A program made the position numbers and the translations under genes. Positions 8,198-16,680 of a stretch of DNA of 47,960 nucleotides are shown piece by piece; within the stretch, counting starts at the first letter, position 1; every line of letters begins with the position of its first letter. Below the pieces are notes generated by a model. That model did not search any database. It was not told where the DNA came from and saw only the letters and a program-made list of their open reading frames with translations. Origin of the DNA: Deltaproteobacteria bacterium UBA5754 (GTDB lineage Bacteria; Desulfobacterota; Dissulfuribacteria; Dissulfuribacterales; UBA5754); contig DIFG01000087.1 in the NCBI GenBank assembly GCA_002419025.1, positions 1 to 47,960 of the forward strand. The letters run 5' to 3'.

Positions 8198-10126
8198 ATG
8201 AACATGCCGCTTTATCTCCCCCTCATCCCTTTTCTTCCCCTCGCCTCGTTCGTTTTCACGATCCTCTTCGGCAACAGGCTTGGGGAAAAGCGGGCACATT
8301 TCGTCCCCATCGCTACCGTCCTTGCATCCTTGGCCCTCTCCATCGTTGCATTGGGCGACGTCTTGAATGGGACAAGGATCAATGCCGACCTTTATACCTG
8401 GATCCAGTCTGGAAGTTTCACGGTCTCAGTTGGTTTTCTCCTCGATCAGCTCACTGTCGTGATGCTCATCGTGGTGACGAGCATCAGTTCCCTCGTTCAT
8501 ATTTATTCCGTCGGCTACATGCATGGGGACCCGGGATATCCCAGGTTCTTCGCGTACCTCAGCCTCTTCACCTTCTCCATGCTCATGCTGGTCACCGGAA
8601 ACAACTTCCTTCAGCTCTACTTCGGCTGGGAGGCGGTGGGACTCTCCTCCTATCTCCTCATCGGATTCTGGTACGAGAAGGTCTCAGCGGCAAACGCCGG
8701 GAAAAAGGCCTTCATTGTGAACAGGTTCGGAGATTTTGGTTTCGGCCTGGGGGTCATCCTCATTTTTCTCCTATTCGGAACCCTCCATTACGATCCCGTC
8801 TTCGCCCAGGCATCCGCCATGACAGGACGTACGTTTGATATCTTCGGCATGAGCTTTGATCTACCTACCTTGGTCGCCCTCCTCCTCTTCTGCGGTGCCG
8901 TGGGAAAATCGGCACAGATCCCACTCCACGTCTGGCTTCCTGACGCCATGGAAGGCCCAACACCCGTATCCGCCCTGATCCATGCAGCGACCATGGTGAC
9001 CGCAGGTGTCTTCCTCGTGGCCCGATGCAACCCTATTTTCGCCCTATCGGAGACCGCGCTCAATGTCGTAACCGTGACAGGAGCGGTGACATGCCTATTT
9101 GCGGCCACCATCGCCCTGGTGCAGGTGGACATCAAACGGGTCGTGGCCTATTCGACCGTGAGCCAGCTTGCCTACATGTTCATAGGATGCGGAGTCGGGG
9201 CCTACAGCGCCGGCATCTTCCACTTGTACACCCATGCCTATTTCAAGGCACTTCTCTTTCTTGGATGCGGAAGCGTCATCCACGCCATGAGCAACGAACA
9301 GGACGTCAGATCCATGGGAGGGCTGAGAAAATATCTCCCAATCACCTATATCACCATGCTTCTCGCCTCGTTGAGCATCTCCGGAGTACCAGGATTTGCG
9401 GGATTCTTCAGCAAGGACGAGATCCTTGCAATGGCCTATGCCTCCCATGTTGGCGCGGGAAAATTCGCATGGGCCGTTGGAACCCTTGTGGCGTTCATGA
9501 CCGCATTCTATTCATTCAGGCTCTTCTTTCTGACCTTTCACGGAAAATTCCGGGGTACAGAGGCACAGAAAAGGCATCTCCATGAATCCCCGTACGTAAT
9601 GACTATACCTCTCATGTTTCTTGCCTTCGGGGCAGTCGCATCAGGATGGGTGGGTATACCTGCAATCCTTGGAGGAGGCGCCCACTGGACACATTTCCTC
9701 GAACCTGTTCTTGGGCATCCGGCAGTCCATCTGGACCATAAAACGGAATGGATCCTCATGGCGACGTCTGTAGCAGCGGGAGGCCTTGGGATACTGCTTG
9801 CAATAGTCATGTATCTCCTCAATCCGTCTATTCCTGTAAAAATAGGCGCTGCCTTCCCTGCAGCATATCGATGGCTCTTTAATAAGTATTACGTGGATGA
9901 GCTCTACGATGCGACGATCATCAAACCCACGATCGGCCTTGCCAAAAGCGTACTCATGAAGATCACGGACGGGGCCATAATAGAAGGGATCGTAAACGGA
10001 ATTCCCAGGCTCGTCGGCTCCTTCTCAGGTGTCTTGAGGCGTATCCAGGACGGAAACGTCCAGCACTATCTTGCGGCCATGGCTGGAAGCGTCGTTCTGA
10101 TCCTATTCTGGTTCCTGAAGGGGTAG
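8198..10126 (+). CDS. nuoL: NADH-quinone oxidoreductase subunit L (antiporter-like)
   Basis: A 642-residue proton-pumping subunit. Signatures include FLQLYFGWEAVGLSSYLLIGFWY with the conserved Glu, the VNRFGDFGF segment, PLHVWLPDAMEGPTPVSAL, and VDIKRVVAYSTVSQLAYM. The C-terminal lateral helix region characteristic of NuoL follows (residues about 520-640, ending in a transmembrane anchor). The normal length argues for a complete, functional pump arm. Confidence 0.95.
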   Translation: MNMPLYLPLIPFLPLASFVFTILFGNRLGEKRAHFVPIATVLASLALSIVALGDVLNGTRINADLYTWIQSGSFTVSVGFLLDQLTVVMLIVVTSISSLVHIYSVGYMHGDPGYPRFFAYLSLFTFSMLMLVTGNNFLQLYFGWEAVGLSSYLLIGFWYEKVSAANAGKKAFIVNRFGDFGFGLGVILIFLLFGTLHYDPVFAQASAMTGRTFDIFGMSFDLPTLVALLLFCGAVGKSAQIPLHVWLPDAMEGPTPVSALIHAATMVTAGVFLVARCNPIFALSETALNVVTVTGAVTCLFAATIALVQVDIKRVVAYSTVSQLAYMFIGCGVGAYSAGIFHLYTHAYFKALLFLGCGSVIHAMSNEQDVRSMGGLRKYLPITYITMLLASLSISGVPGFAGFFSKDEILAMAYASHVGAGKFAWAVGTLVAFMTAFYSFRLFFLTFHGKFRGTEAQKRHLHESPYVMTIPLMFLAFGAVASGWVGIPAILGGGAHWTHFLEPVLGHPAVHLDHKTEWILMATSVAAGGLGILLAIVMYLLNPSIPVKIGAAFPAAYRWLFNKYYVDELYDATIIKPTIGLAKSVLMKITDGAIIEGIVNGIPRLVGSFSGVLRRIQDGNVQHYLAAMAGSVVLILFWFLKG

Positions 10127-10129
10127 TCC

Positions 10130-11677
10130 ATGGATATTCCCATTCTCAGCATCCTCATCTTTCTGCCTGTTGTCGGGGCACTCGCCCTCCTGCCCGTGGA
10201 TCGGGAAAGGCCTGGGATCATCAAATGGACGGCCCTGTCAGTGGCTACGATCGAACTTTTTGCATCAATTCCTCTATGGTTCCACTTCGACAAAACCACT
10301 GCTTCCATGCAATTCGTGGAAAAGGCCTCCTGGATCCCCGCATGGAACATCGAATATCACCTCGGGATCGACGGCATCAGTATCCTTTTCATCCTGCTTT
10401 CGGCCCTCGTCACCATACTTTGCATCCTTGTGTCCTGGAATGCGATAGAAAAGAAACGGAAGGAGTTCTTCATTTCCCTCCTCCTCATTGAGGGAGCCAT
10501 GATCGGTGTCTTCTGCTCCCTCGACCTCTTTCTCTTTTACATCTTCTGGGAGGCCATGCTTATCCCCATGTTCCTGATCATAGGGGTCTGGGGAGGACCG
10601 AAAAGGATCTACGCAGCGGTCAAATTCTTTCTTTACACCCTCGTAGGAAGCCTCCTCATGCTGGTCGGCATCATCATCCTTTATCAGACTGGTGGTCATA
10701 CCTTTGACATCCTTGCCCTCAGCATGCAGGAATTTCCATTCCGCCTCCAGATGCTCCTCTTTTGGGCCTTTTTCGCCGCATTCGCAGTAAAGGTCCCTAT
10801 GTGGCCCGTGCATACCTGGCTTCCTGACGCCCACACGGAGGCTCCGGCTGCCGGATCCGTCATCCTTGCAGCTATCCTCATAAAGATGGGGGCCTACGGT
10901 TTTCTCCGCTTTTCTCTCCCCATCTGCCCAGACGCATCCGTAGCCATGATGGTCCCCATGATCGTCCTCTCAATCATCGCCATCGTTTACGGGGGCATCA
11001 TCTGTCTCGGCCAGACAGACCTCAAGCGCCTTATTGCTTACAGCTCCGTTAGTCATATGGGCTTCGTGACACTTGGGATCTTTTCTCTCAATACCCAGGG
11101 AATGGAGGGAGGCATCCTCCAGATGATCAACCACGGAATCGTCACAGGTGCACTCTTCCTTGCAGTGGGCATGGTCTATGAAAGGACCCACACACGAAGG
11201 ATCGAGGATTACGGCGGACTCGCCTCGCACATGCCCATTTTCGCCGCTTTCTTCATGGTCTTCACCTTGGCGGCCGTAGGGCTACCAGGAACCAACGGGT
11301 TCGTCGGTGAGTTCCTCATACTCCTCGGCAGCTTTGTCGCCCGGTCCTGGGCGGGGGTGATAGCTGCGACGGGTGTCATCATCGGTGCCGCCTACATGCT
11401 CTGGCTCTATCAGCGGATCTTCTTCAATCCGGCAAACAGCAAGATCATCGGCCTCCCCGATCTTGACGACCGGGAGATAGTTACCCTTTTGCCCATGCTC
11501 ATCCTCATCCTTGTGGTCGGAATCTTTCCCACCCTCCTCCTCGACTATCTCCATGTCTCAGTGGCTCATCTCCTTGCCCATGTAACCGGAAACACGGCAG
11601 GCACAGGATCGAATGTGGGTTATTTGGCGGAAATCGCCGGCGGGATGAAGCAGATCCTGCCCCATATCCACCATTAA
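10130..11677 (+). CDS. nuoM: NADH-quinone oxidoreductase subunit M (antiporter-like)
   Basis: A 515-residue membrane subunit with about 14 helices. FYIFWEAMLIPMFLIIGVWGG carries the conserved Glu, and VPMWPVHTWLPDAHTEAPAAGS and TDLKRLIAYSSVSHMGFV are diagnostic of NuoM/ND4. It begins 3 bases after nuoL. Confidence 0.95.
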   Translation: MDIPILSILIFLPVVGALALLPVDRERPGIIKWTALSVATIELFASIPLWFHFDKTTASMQFVEKASWIPAWNIEYHLGIDGISILFILLSALVTILCILVSWNAIEKKRKEFFISLLLIEGAMIGVFCSLDLFLFYIFWEAMLIPMFLIIGVWGGPKRIYAAVKFFLYTLVGSLLMLVGIIILYQTGGHTFDILALSMQEFPFRLQMLLFWAFFAAFAVKVPMWPVHTWLPDAHTEAPAAGSVILAAILIKMGAYGFLRFSLPICPDASVAMMVPMIVLSIIAIVYGGIICLGQTDLKRLIAYSSVSHMGFVTLGIFSLNTQGMEGGILQMINHGIVTGALFLAVGMVYERTHTRRIEDYGGLASHMPIFAAFFMVFTLAAVGLPGTNGFVGEFLILLGSFVARSWAGVIAATGVIIGAAYMLWLYQRIFFNPANSKIIGLPDLDDREIVTLLPMLILILVVGIFPTLLLDYLHVSVAHLLAHVTGNTAGTGSNVGYLAEIAGGMKQILPHIHH

Positions 11678-11698
11678 GGCACAGTGAAGGAACCCGTC

Positions 11699-13153
11699 AT
11701 GAGTGGAATCGTTCTTCTTGCCCCCTACCCTGATCTCATTCTCGCTTTGCCTGAGATCTCGCTTCTCGTCCTCGGGCTCGTACTTGTAGCCGTGGACATC
11801 GTCTCACGGAAGGCCAGGATCATTCTTCCCTGGATCACCCTTGCAGGTGTGTCACTGACGGCCTTGTTTCTCGCTGACTCTGCTGGAGGAACGGCATTCG
11901 GGGGCATGTTCATATCGGACGCATACAGCAGTTTCGTCAAGATCGTGGTCCTTGCCGGTGTCGCCTTCACAACCCTCATCTCTGACCGCTATCTCGATAC
12001 CGAGGACATGAGGCATGGGGAATACTATGGCCTCATGGTCTTTTCCGCGCTCGGCATGTTCATCATGGCCTCTGCGGCCGATCTCATCGTCCTCTACTTG
12101 GGTCTCGAACTCATGGCCTTCTCTGTATATTGTCTCGTGGCCCTTCTGAAACAAGATCCGCGATCGAGCGAAGCGGCCGTGAAATACTTCCTCATGGGCG
12201 CCTTTTCATCAGCGATCCTTCTTTATGGGATCTCCCTCCTGTACGGAATGACCGGAACGACTGATCTTCTCGCAATCGCTGATGCGATGTCTGCCTACGG
12301 ACTTACCCATAACCCCGCCGCCCTCGCGGCAGTCGGCTGCATCCTGATCGCCTTTTCATTCAAGGTGGCAGCCGTTCCCTTCCACTTCTGGACCCCAGAT
12401 GCCTATGAGGGAGCACCCACGCCCATCACCGCATTCATGTCTGTAGGGCCCAAGGTGGCGGGTTTTGCCGTTCTCGGAAGGGTCTTCTTCACCTCATTTT
12501 ATGATGTGGAGGCCCAATGGGCCCCTCTCATTGGGGTCATCGCCTTTCTCACCATGGGCATTGGAAACATAGTCGCACTCTCCCAGACGAGCATAAAAAG
12601 GATGCTTGCCTACTCGGCCATCGCTCACGCCGGATACGCACTCCTTGGTGTTGTGGCCGGAACGGACGAAGGCCTTTCCGCGTCCCTCAACTACCTCCTC
12701 CTCTACACGTTCATGAATATGGGGGCCTTCGGGATCCTCATACTCCTATGCGGACCCGGAGAAAGACGGGAAACCCTCGACGATTACCGAGGACTCGCCA
12801 AAAACCACCCCATGGCTGCTGCCCTCATGCTCCTTTTCATGTTCTCGCTCACAGGCATCCCGCCGACTGCTGGATTCATCGGCAAGTTCTATCTCTTCGT
12901 CTCGGCCCTCAAGGAAGGACACACATTCCTTGTCATATCCGCTTGCATCTTCAGCGCCATATCCGCTTTCTTCTATCTCAGGGTCGTCCGGCTCATGTAC
13001 ATGGAGGAACCGGACAAGTCTTTCCCACTGTCCCTGTCCCCCGCCCTGTCGGTGGCCCTTTTGATCGCTGCTGTCGGGGTGATCGGTCTCGGGATCGCCC
13101 CAGGACCGGTCCTCGATATGGCCGGATCGGCCATCATGGGGTTCATGCGATAG
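11699..13153 (+). CDS. nuoN: NADH-quinone oxidoreductase subunit N (antiporter-like)
   Basis: A membrane subunit of about 484 residues. YLGLELMAFSVYCLVAL, VPFHFWTPDAYEGAPTPITAF and TSIKRMLAYSAIAHAGYALLG identify NuoN/ND2. I prefer ATG 11699, which has AAGGA 7 bases upstream; GTG 11684 is a possible longer start (489 residues). It is the last gene of the operon, and its stop is 11 bp from the stop of the convergent hemW, leaving no room for a separate terminator. nuoE, nuoF and nuoG do not follow. Confidence 0.93.
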   Translation: MSGIVLLAPYPDLILALPEISLLVLGLVLVAVDIVSRKARIILPWITLAGVSLTALFLADSAGGTAFGGMFISDAYSSFVKIVVLAGVAFTTLISDRYLDTEDMRHGEYYGLMVFSALGMFIMASAADLIVLYLGLELMAFSVYCLVALLKQDPRSSEAAVKYFLMGAFSSAILLYGISLLYGMTGTTDLLAIADAMSAYGLTHNPAALAAVGCILIAFSFKVAAVPFHFWTPDAYEGAPTPITAFMSVGPKVAGFAVLGRVFFTSFYDVEAQWAPLIGVIAFLTMGIGNIVALSQTSIKRMLAYSAIAHAGYALLGVVAGTDEGLSASLNYLLLYTFMNMGAFGILILLCGPGERRETLDDYRGLAKNHPMAAALMLLFMFSLTGIPPTAGFIGKFYLFVSALKEGHTFLVISACIFSAISAFFYLRVVRLMYMEEPDKSFPLSLSPALSVALLIAAVGVIGLGIAPGPVLDMAGSAIMGFMR

Positions 13154-13164
13154 ATAGAAAGGAT

Positions 13165-14301
13165 TCACACAAAGGCTGCCATGACGGTGTTTGCAATATT
13201 TCTTCCCTGTGGTGTGAGATATACTGCGTCACCGTCCGACTCAATAAGCCCCTCACGGAGAAAAAGATCCATAACGTCTCCATAATAATCCACGGGGTCG
13301 ATGCCGAACCGTTCGAGCAGGCCCCGGCGCGTAAATCCCTCCCGCGTCCTTAGGGCAAGGACAACCGTCTCACGGAAACGCGCCTCATTGTCCAGGGTCT
13401 CCTCAAAAATGACAGGTGACCGGAAAGAGCAAACGGCCTCGCGATAGAAAACAAGGTCGGCCGTATTTTTCCGCCTCAGCGGCGGGATGCAGGAGACGGC
13501 AGCGCACCCAAGGCCTATATACGCACCATTGGACCAATAATTCATGTTGTGTCGCGAGCGGAAACCGGGCCGCGCGAAGTTCGATATCTCGTAATGCTCG
13601 TACCCGTGTTCCGTGAGGAGAGAATCCGCGAGGTCCGAGAGGGCAAGGACTGTCTCCTCTTGGGGAAGAACCAGATCCCCACAGGAAAGGAGATGGGCAA
13701 ACTGAGTCCCGTCCTCAATGGTAAGTTCATAGCACGAGATGTGCTCCGGCCCGAGCCGGATCACCTCTTCCAGTTCCCGCCTCCACGTCTCAGGGTCCTG
13801 TCCAGGCCAGCCGTAGATGAGGTCCACTCCGATATTGGCAAAACCGGCCTTTCTTGCTGCCTCATAGGCATGAAGGGCATCTAATGCAGTGTGGATCCTG
13901 CCGAGAAAGGCAAGACCAGTGTCGTCGAGGGACTGGAAACCGAGGGAGATGCGGTTCACTCCGATGTCACGAAGGATACAGAGACGTTCAAGATCCACGG
14001 ACTCGGGATTCGCCTCGAGGGTGACCTCGGCTCCACTTTTCAGGACAGGGAAAAGGACGGACGACCGATCCATAAGGGCTCTGATATGACCGGGCGGAAA
14101 GATGGATGGAGTGCCACCCCCGAAGTAGATCGTGTCCCAATCGATGGCACAGACCTCGGGGATCCGGCTTACTGTTTCCAACTCGGCCAGAAGGGCGGAA
14201 AGGTATTCGTACGGCGAGACCTGATGGGCGTCAAATGAAACAAAGGAACAGTACGGACACCGCCTGCGGCAATATGGAATGTGAAAATAGAGGCCAGCCA
14301 C
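13165..14301 (-). CDS. hemW: HemW-like radical SAM protein (coproporphyrinogen oxidase family)
   Basis: A 378-residue radical SAM protein. The cluster motif is HIPYCRRRCPYCSF at residues 6-19 (C-x3-C-x2-C), preceded by the YFHIPYC start typical of HemN/HemW. DTIYFGGGTPS and the SLGFQSLDD glycine-rich motif are present, as is the C-terminal winged HemN_C domain. HemW homologues deliver heme in respiratory protein maturation; true anaerobic coproporphyrinogen dehydrogenases (HemN) are longer and carry extra N-terminal motifs, so HemW is the better call. Start codon is GTG at 14301, 19 bp after ptsI, so it may share a transcript with the PTS genes. Confidence 0.85.
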   Translation of the reverse strand: MAGLYFHIPYCRRRCPYCSFVSFDAHQVSPYEYLSALLAELETVSRIPEVCAIDWDTIYFGGGTPSIFPPGHIRALMDRSSVLFPVLKSGAEVTLEANPESVDLERLCILRDIGVNRISLGFQSLDDTGLAFLGRIHTALDALHAYEAARKAGFANIGVDLIYGWPGQDPETWRRELEEVIRLGPEHISCYELTIEDGTQFAHLLSCGDLVLPQEETVLALSDLADSLLTEHGYEHYEISNFARPGFRSRHNMNYWSNGAYIGLGCAAVSCIPPLRRKNTADLVFYREAVCSFRSPVIFEETLDNEARFRETVVLALRTREGFTRRGLLERFGIDPVDYYGDVMDLFLREGLIESDGDAVYLTPQGRNIANTVMAAFV

Positions 14302-14320
14302 TCGATAAACTGCGTGTTTC

Positions 14321-16105
14321 TCAGGAGAGGGGACACCAGGACACGAGATCCTCTTCCCCTTGAAGATGGTTGGAGATGCACGCTCCGAGTATCTCCTGGA
14401 TGTCTTTTGACGAGGGGGCGCCCAAAAGATCCCTCACACATGAGGTGCACTGATCTCGGCGGCACAGCCGGATCAATCTCTTTATTTCCGGAACGGCCTG
14501 CGGATTCATGCTCAGCTCGTCCACCCCAAAGCCCACGAAAAGGGGTACGTAAAGGGGCTCGCCCGCCATTTCCCCGCAGACCGAGATCTCGATCCCTGCC
14601 CCATGGGCTGCCTCTACCGTCTGATGGAGCATACGAATGACCGCAGGATGGAGAGGATTGTAGAGGTGGGCCACATGTTCGTTCACCCTGTCGATAGCAA
14701 GGGTATACTGGATAAGGTCGTTGGTTCCGATGCTGAAGAAATCCGCCTCCTGCGCCAGGTGGTCAGCTATCAAGACCGCGGACGGGACCTCGATCATGAC
14801 ACCTACCTTGATGCCAGAATCGAAAGGAACACCATCCCGTATAAGCCCGTTCCTGATCTCCTCTATGTGGGCCTTTGCAGTCCGGATCTCCTGGACACCG
14901 GACACAAGGGGCAGAAGCATCCGTACATCCCCAAAGGCACTCGCCCGGAGTATGGCACGAAGCTGCGCCCTGAAAAGCTCCGGTTCCTTGAGAGACAGCC
15001 TGATGGCCCGAAGGCCCAGGGCTGGATTTATCTCCGGGGCGAAATGAACATGGGAGGCGAACTTGTCGCCACCGATGTCAAGGGTCCTGATGGTGACCGG
15101 ATAGGGCGCAATCTTCTCGGCCACCTCGCGATAGGTCTGGAAGAGGAGATCTTCGGACGGTAGTTCCTTGTGGGCAAGATAGAGGTATTCCGTCCGGAGG
15201 AGACCGACGCCCTCGGCCCCGTTTGCGATGACCGCAGGGATCTCGTCGATGAGCTCTATGTTGGCCTTGATCTTGATTCTATGTCCGTCTTCGGTCTCAG
15301 CAGGGAGGTGGCTTGAGTGAATGATATGGAGCTGGCGCCGAATGAAACGGGCCTGCTTGGCCCTGCTGACCTCAAGAAAGAGTTCGTCAGGAGCGATATG
15401 CACGACCCCGCAGATGCCGTCGACAACGAGCGTCTGACCCGACTCCACGGCGGAGGAGACGTGCTCGAGCCCCACAACCGCCGGGATACCGATAGATCGG
15501 GCAAGGATCGCCGTATGTGACGTCCTGCTCCCCATGTCGGTCGCAATGGCGAGAATCTTGTCCGCCTTCATACGAATTGTGTCCTCAGGCGAGAGATCGC
15601 GTGCAACGATGATGACGGGCTCTTCCGGATTGAAGGGATCCTCGCTGCCATTCCCTTCAAGGATCCTGATGACCCGTTCCACCGCAAACTCCACATCCTC
15701 GATCCGTTCCCGGATGTAGTGGTCCTTGATGTTCAGAAAAAGTTCCCTGACCCGGTCGAGTGCGCGCACAAGGGCCCATTCGGCGCAGACCTTTTCCTGG
15801 GCGATGAGGGCAACGGTCTGTTCATGGATCATCCGGTCCCGGAGCATAAGTCGATGGAACTGAAAGACATCCCCATATGCTCGAAGTTCGTCGGGCAGAT
15901 CCTGGAGGATCTCCGTAATCTCCCCTTCCGCCCGTTCCACGGCATCCCGAAAACGGGCCTTTTCCCGTTCTATGTCTTCCTCCCTGATAGGACGCCTGGT
16001 GACAAGGGGTTTGCGCGGATCCCAGACAAAGGCGGGTCCCACGGCAATGCCTGGAGAGGCCCCTATGCCCTGAATCTTTTTCAGAATGCCGATCTTGTCC
16101 TGCAT
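14321..16105 (-). CDS. ptsI: Phosphoenolpyruvate-protein phosphotransferase (PTS enzyme I)
   Basis: A 594-residue enzyme I that takes the phosphoryl group of PEP and passes it to HPr. The phosphohistidine motif GSRTSHTAILARSIGIP is in the N-terminal half; the PEP-binding TIM barrel shows LLRTEYLYL, TIRTLDIGGDK and DFFSIGTNDLIQYTLAIDR. Near the C-terminus ISVCGEMAGEP carries the catalytic Cys. ATG 16105 overlaps the ptsH stop (TGATG); a TTG one codon earlier is less likely. No sugar-specific EII gene is in the window, so the pair may serve a regulatory role or an EII elsewhere. Confidence 0.93.
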   Translation of the reverse strand: MQDKIGILKKIQGIGASPGIAVGPAFVWDPRKPLVTRRPIREEDIEREKARFRDAVERAEGEITEILQDLPDELRAYGDVFQFHRLMLRDRMIHEQTVALIAQEKVCAEWALVRALDRVRELFLNIKDHYIRERIEDVEFAVERVIRILEGNGSEDPFNPEEPVIIVARDLSPEDTIRMKADKILAIATDMGSRTSHTAILARSIGIPAVVGLEHVSSAVESGQTLVVDGICGVVHIAPDELFLEVSRAKQARFIRRQLHIIHSSHLPAETEDGHRIKIKANIELIDEIPAVIANGAEGVGLLRTEYLYLAHKELPSEDLLFQTYREVAEKIAPYPVTIRTLDIGGDKFASHVHFAPEINPALGLRAIRLSLKEPELFRAQLRAILRASAFGDVRMLLPLVSGVQEIRTAKAHIEEIRNGLIRDGVPFDSGIKVGVMIEVPSAVLIADHLAQEADFFSIGTNDLIQYTLAIDRVNEHVAHLYNPLHPAVIRMLHQTVEAAHGAGIEISVCGEMAGEPLYVPLFVGFGVDELSMNPQAVPEIKRLIRLCRRDQCTSCVRDLLGAPSSKDIQEILGACISNHLQGEEDLVSWCPLS

Positions 16106-16380
16106 CAAAGGTCCATTTCTCCGAAACCGCTCTTTACAAGGGCGGCAAGATTTTCAACCGCTTCCTGCGCATCCGGGCCCTCGGCCCAGATGGTGAGCTT
16201 CGTTCCTCGGGGAGATGCAAGGGTCAGGATCTCGAGGATGCTCTTGCCGTCCACCATCTCTCCTGCCTTCTGGATACAGATACGGGAAGAGAATTCGCTC
16301 GCAAGAAGCGCAAACCGTGAGGCAGGCCTCGCATGGAGGCCGAGCCTGTTGGGAATCACCACGTCTTCCTGAGCCTTCAT
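16105..16380 (-). CDS. ptsH: HPr phosphocarrier protein
   Basis: A small HPr protein of 91 residues from ATG 16380; an earlier ATG at 16395 is possible. NRLGLHARPAS contains the phosphorylated His, at position 16 with the chosen start, matching the usual His15. The regulatory-serine region is GKSILEILTLA, so a serine is present at the site used by HPr kinase in other bacteria. Translationally coupled to ptsI. Upstream are two dispersed repeats and no clear promoter. Confidence 0.9.
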   Translation of the reverse strand: MKAQEDVVIPNRLGLHARPASRFALLASEFSSRICIQKAGEMVDGKSILEILTLASPRGTKLTIWAEGPDAQEAVENLAALVKSGFGEMDL

Positions 16381-16410
16381 AAGACCGTCCATCATCCAAT
16401 CGTCTTCAAG

Positions 16411-16482
16411 GTAGTCGGAAAATGGTCCTTTCGCCCGATTGCTGTGTTGCTCGAGCGAAATTCCTCATTTTTCAAAGTTCCC
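16411..16482. repeat. Dispersed repeat family R3, copy 1
   Basis: Contains AATGGTCCTTTCGCCCGAT and GCTGTGTTGCTCG followed by CTCATTTTTCAAAGTTCCC. It matches the element at 47713-47862 except that the middle insertion and much of the left terminal repeat are missing or degenerate here. Non-coding. Confidence 0.65.
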
Positions 16483-16491
16483 TTCATTCAA

Positions 16492-16634
16492 CCTTGATGG
16501 TCTCGTAAAAAGTCGAAAATTCCAATTTGGCGTCATTCCGGCGTAGGCCGGAATCCAGTGTTTCCAATATGTTCAGGATGCCGGATCAAGTCCGGCATGA
16601 CGAGTCCGACACTTTTTACGAATCCATCAACCTT
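16492..16634. repeat. Dispersed palindromic repeat family R1, copy 2 (complete)
   Basis: Bounded by inverted ends: TGATGGTCTCGTAAAAAGT on the left and ACTTTTTACGAATCCATCA on the right, with an exact 11-bp core (TCGTAAAAAGT, 16503-16513 and 16611-16621). Inside are two further palindromes, CATTCCGGCGTAGGCCGGAAT and GCCGGATCAAGTCCGGC. The whole unit of about 140 bases could fold as a long hairpin. No coding capacity. It lies between ptsH and glgA. Confidence 0.75.
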
Positions 16635-16680
16635 GAAGAAATGCACGTCAGTCCGGCAAAGCCTGTAGGGGTTTTTATTC

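Noticed and set aside
12517..13353. 278-codon frame overlapping nuoN and hemW
   Set aside because: Rich in His, Arg and Pro, spans the convergent ends of two clear genes, and has no family features.
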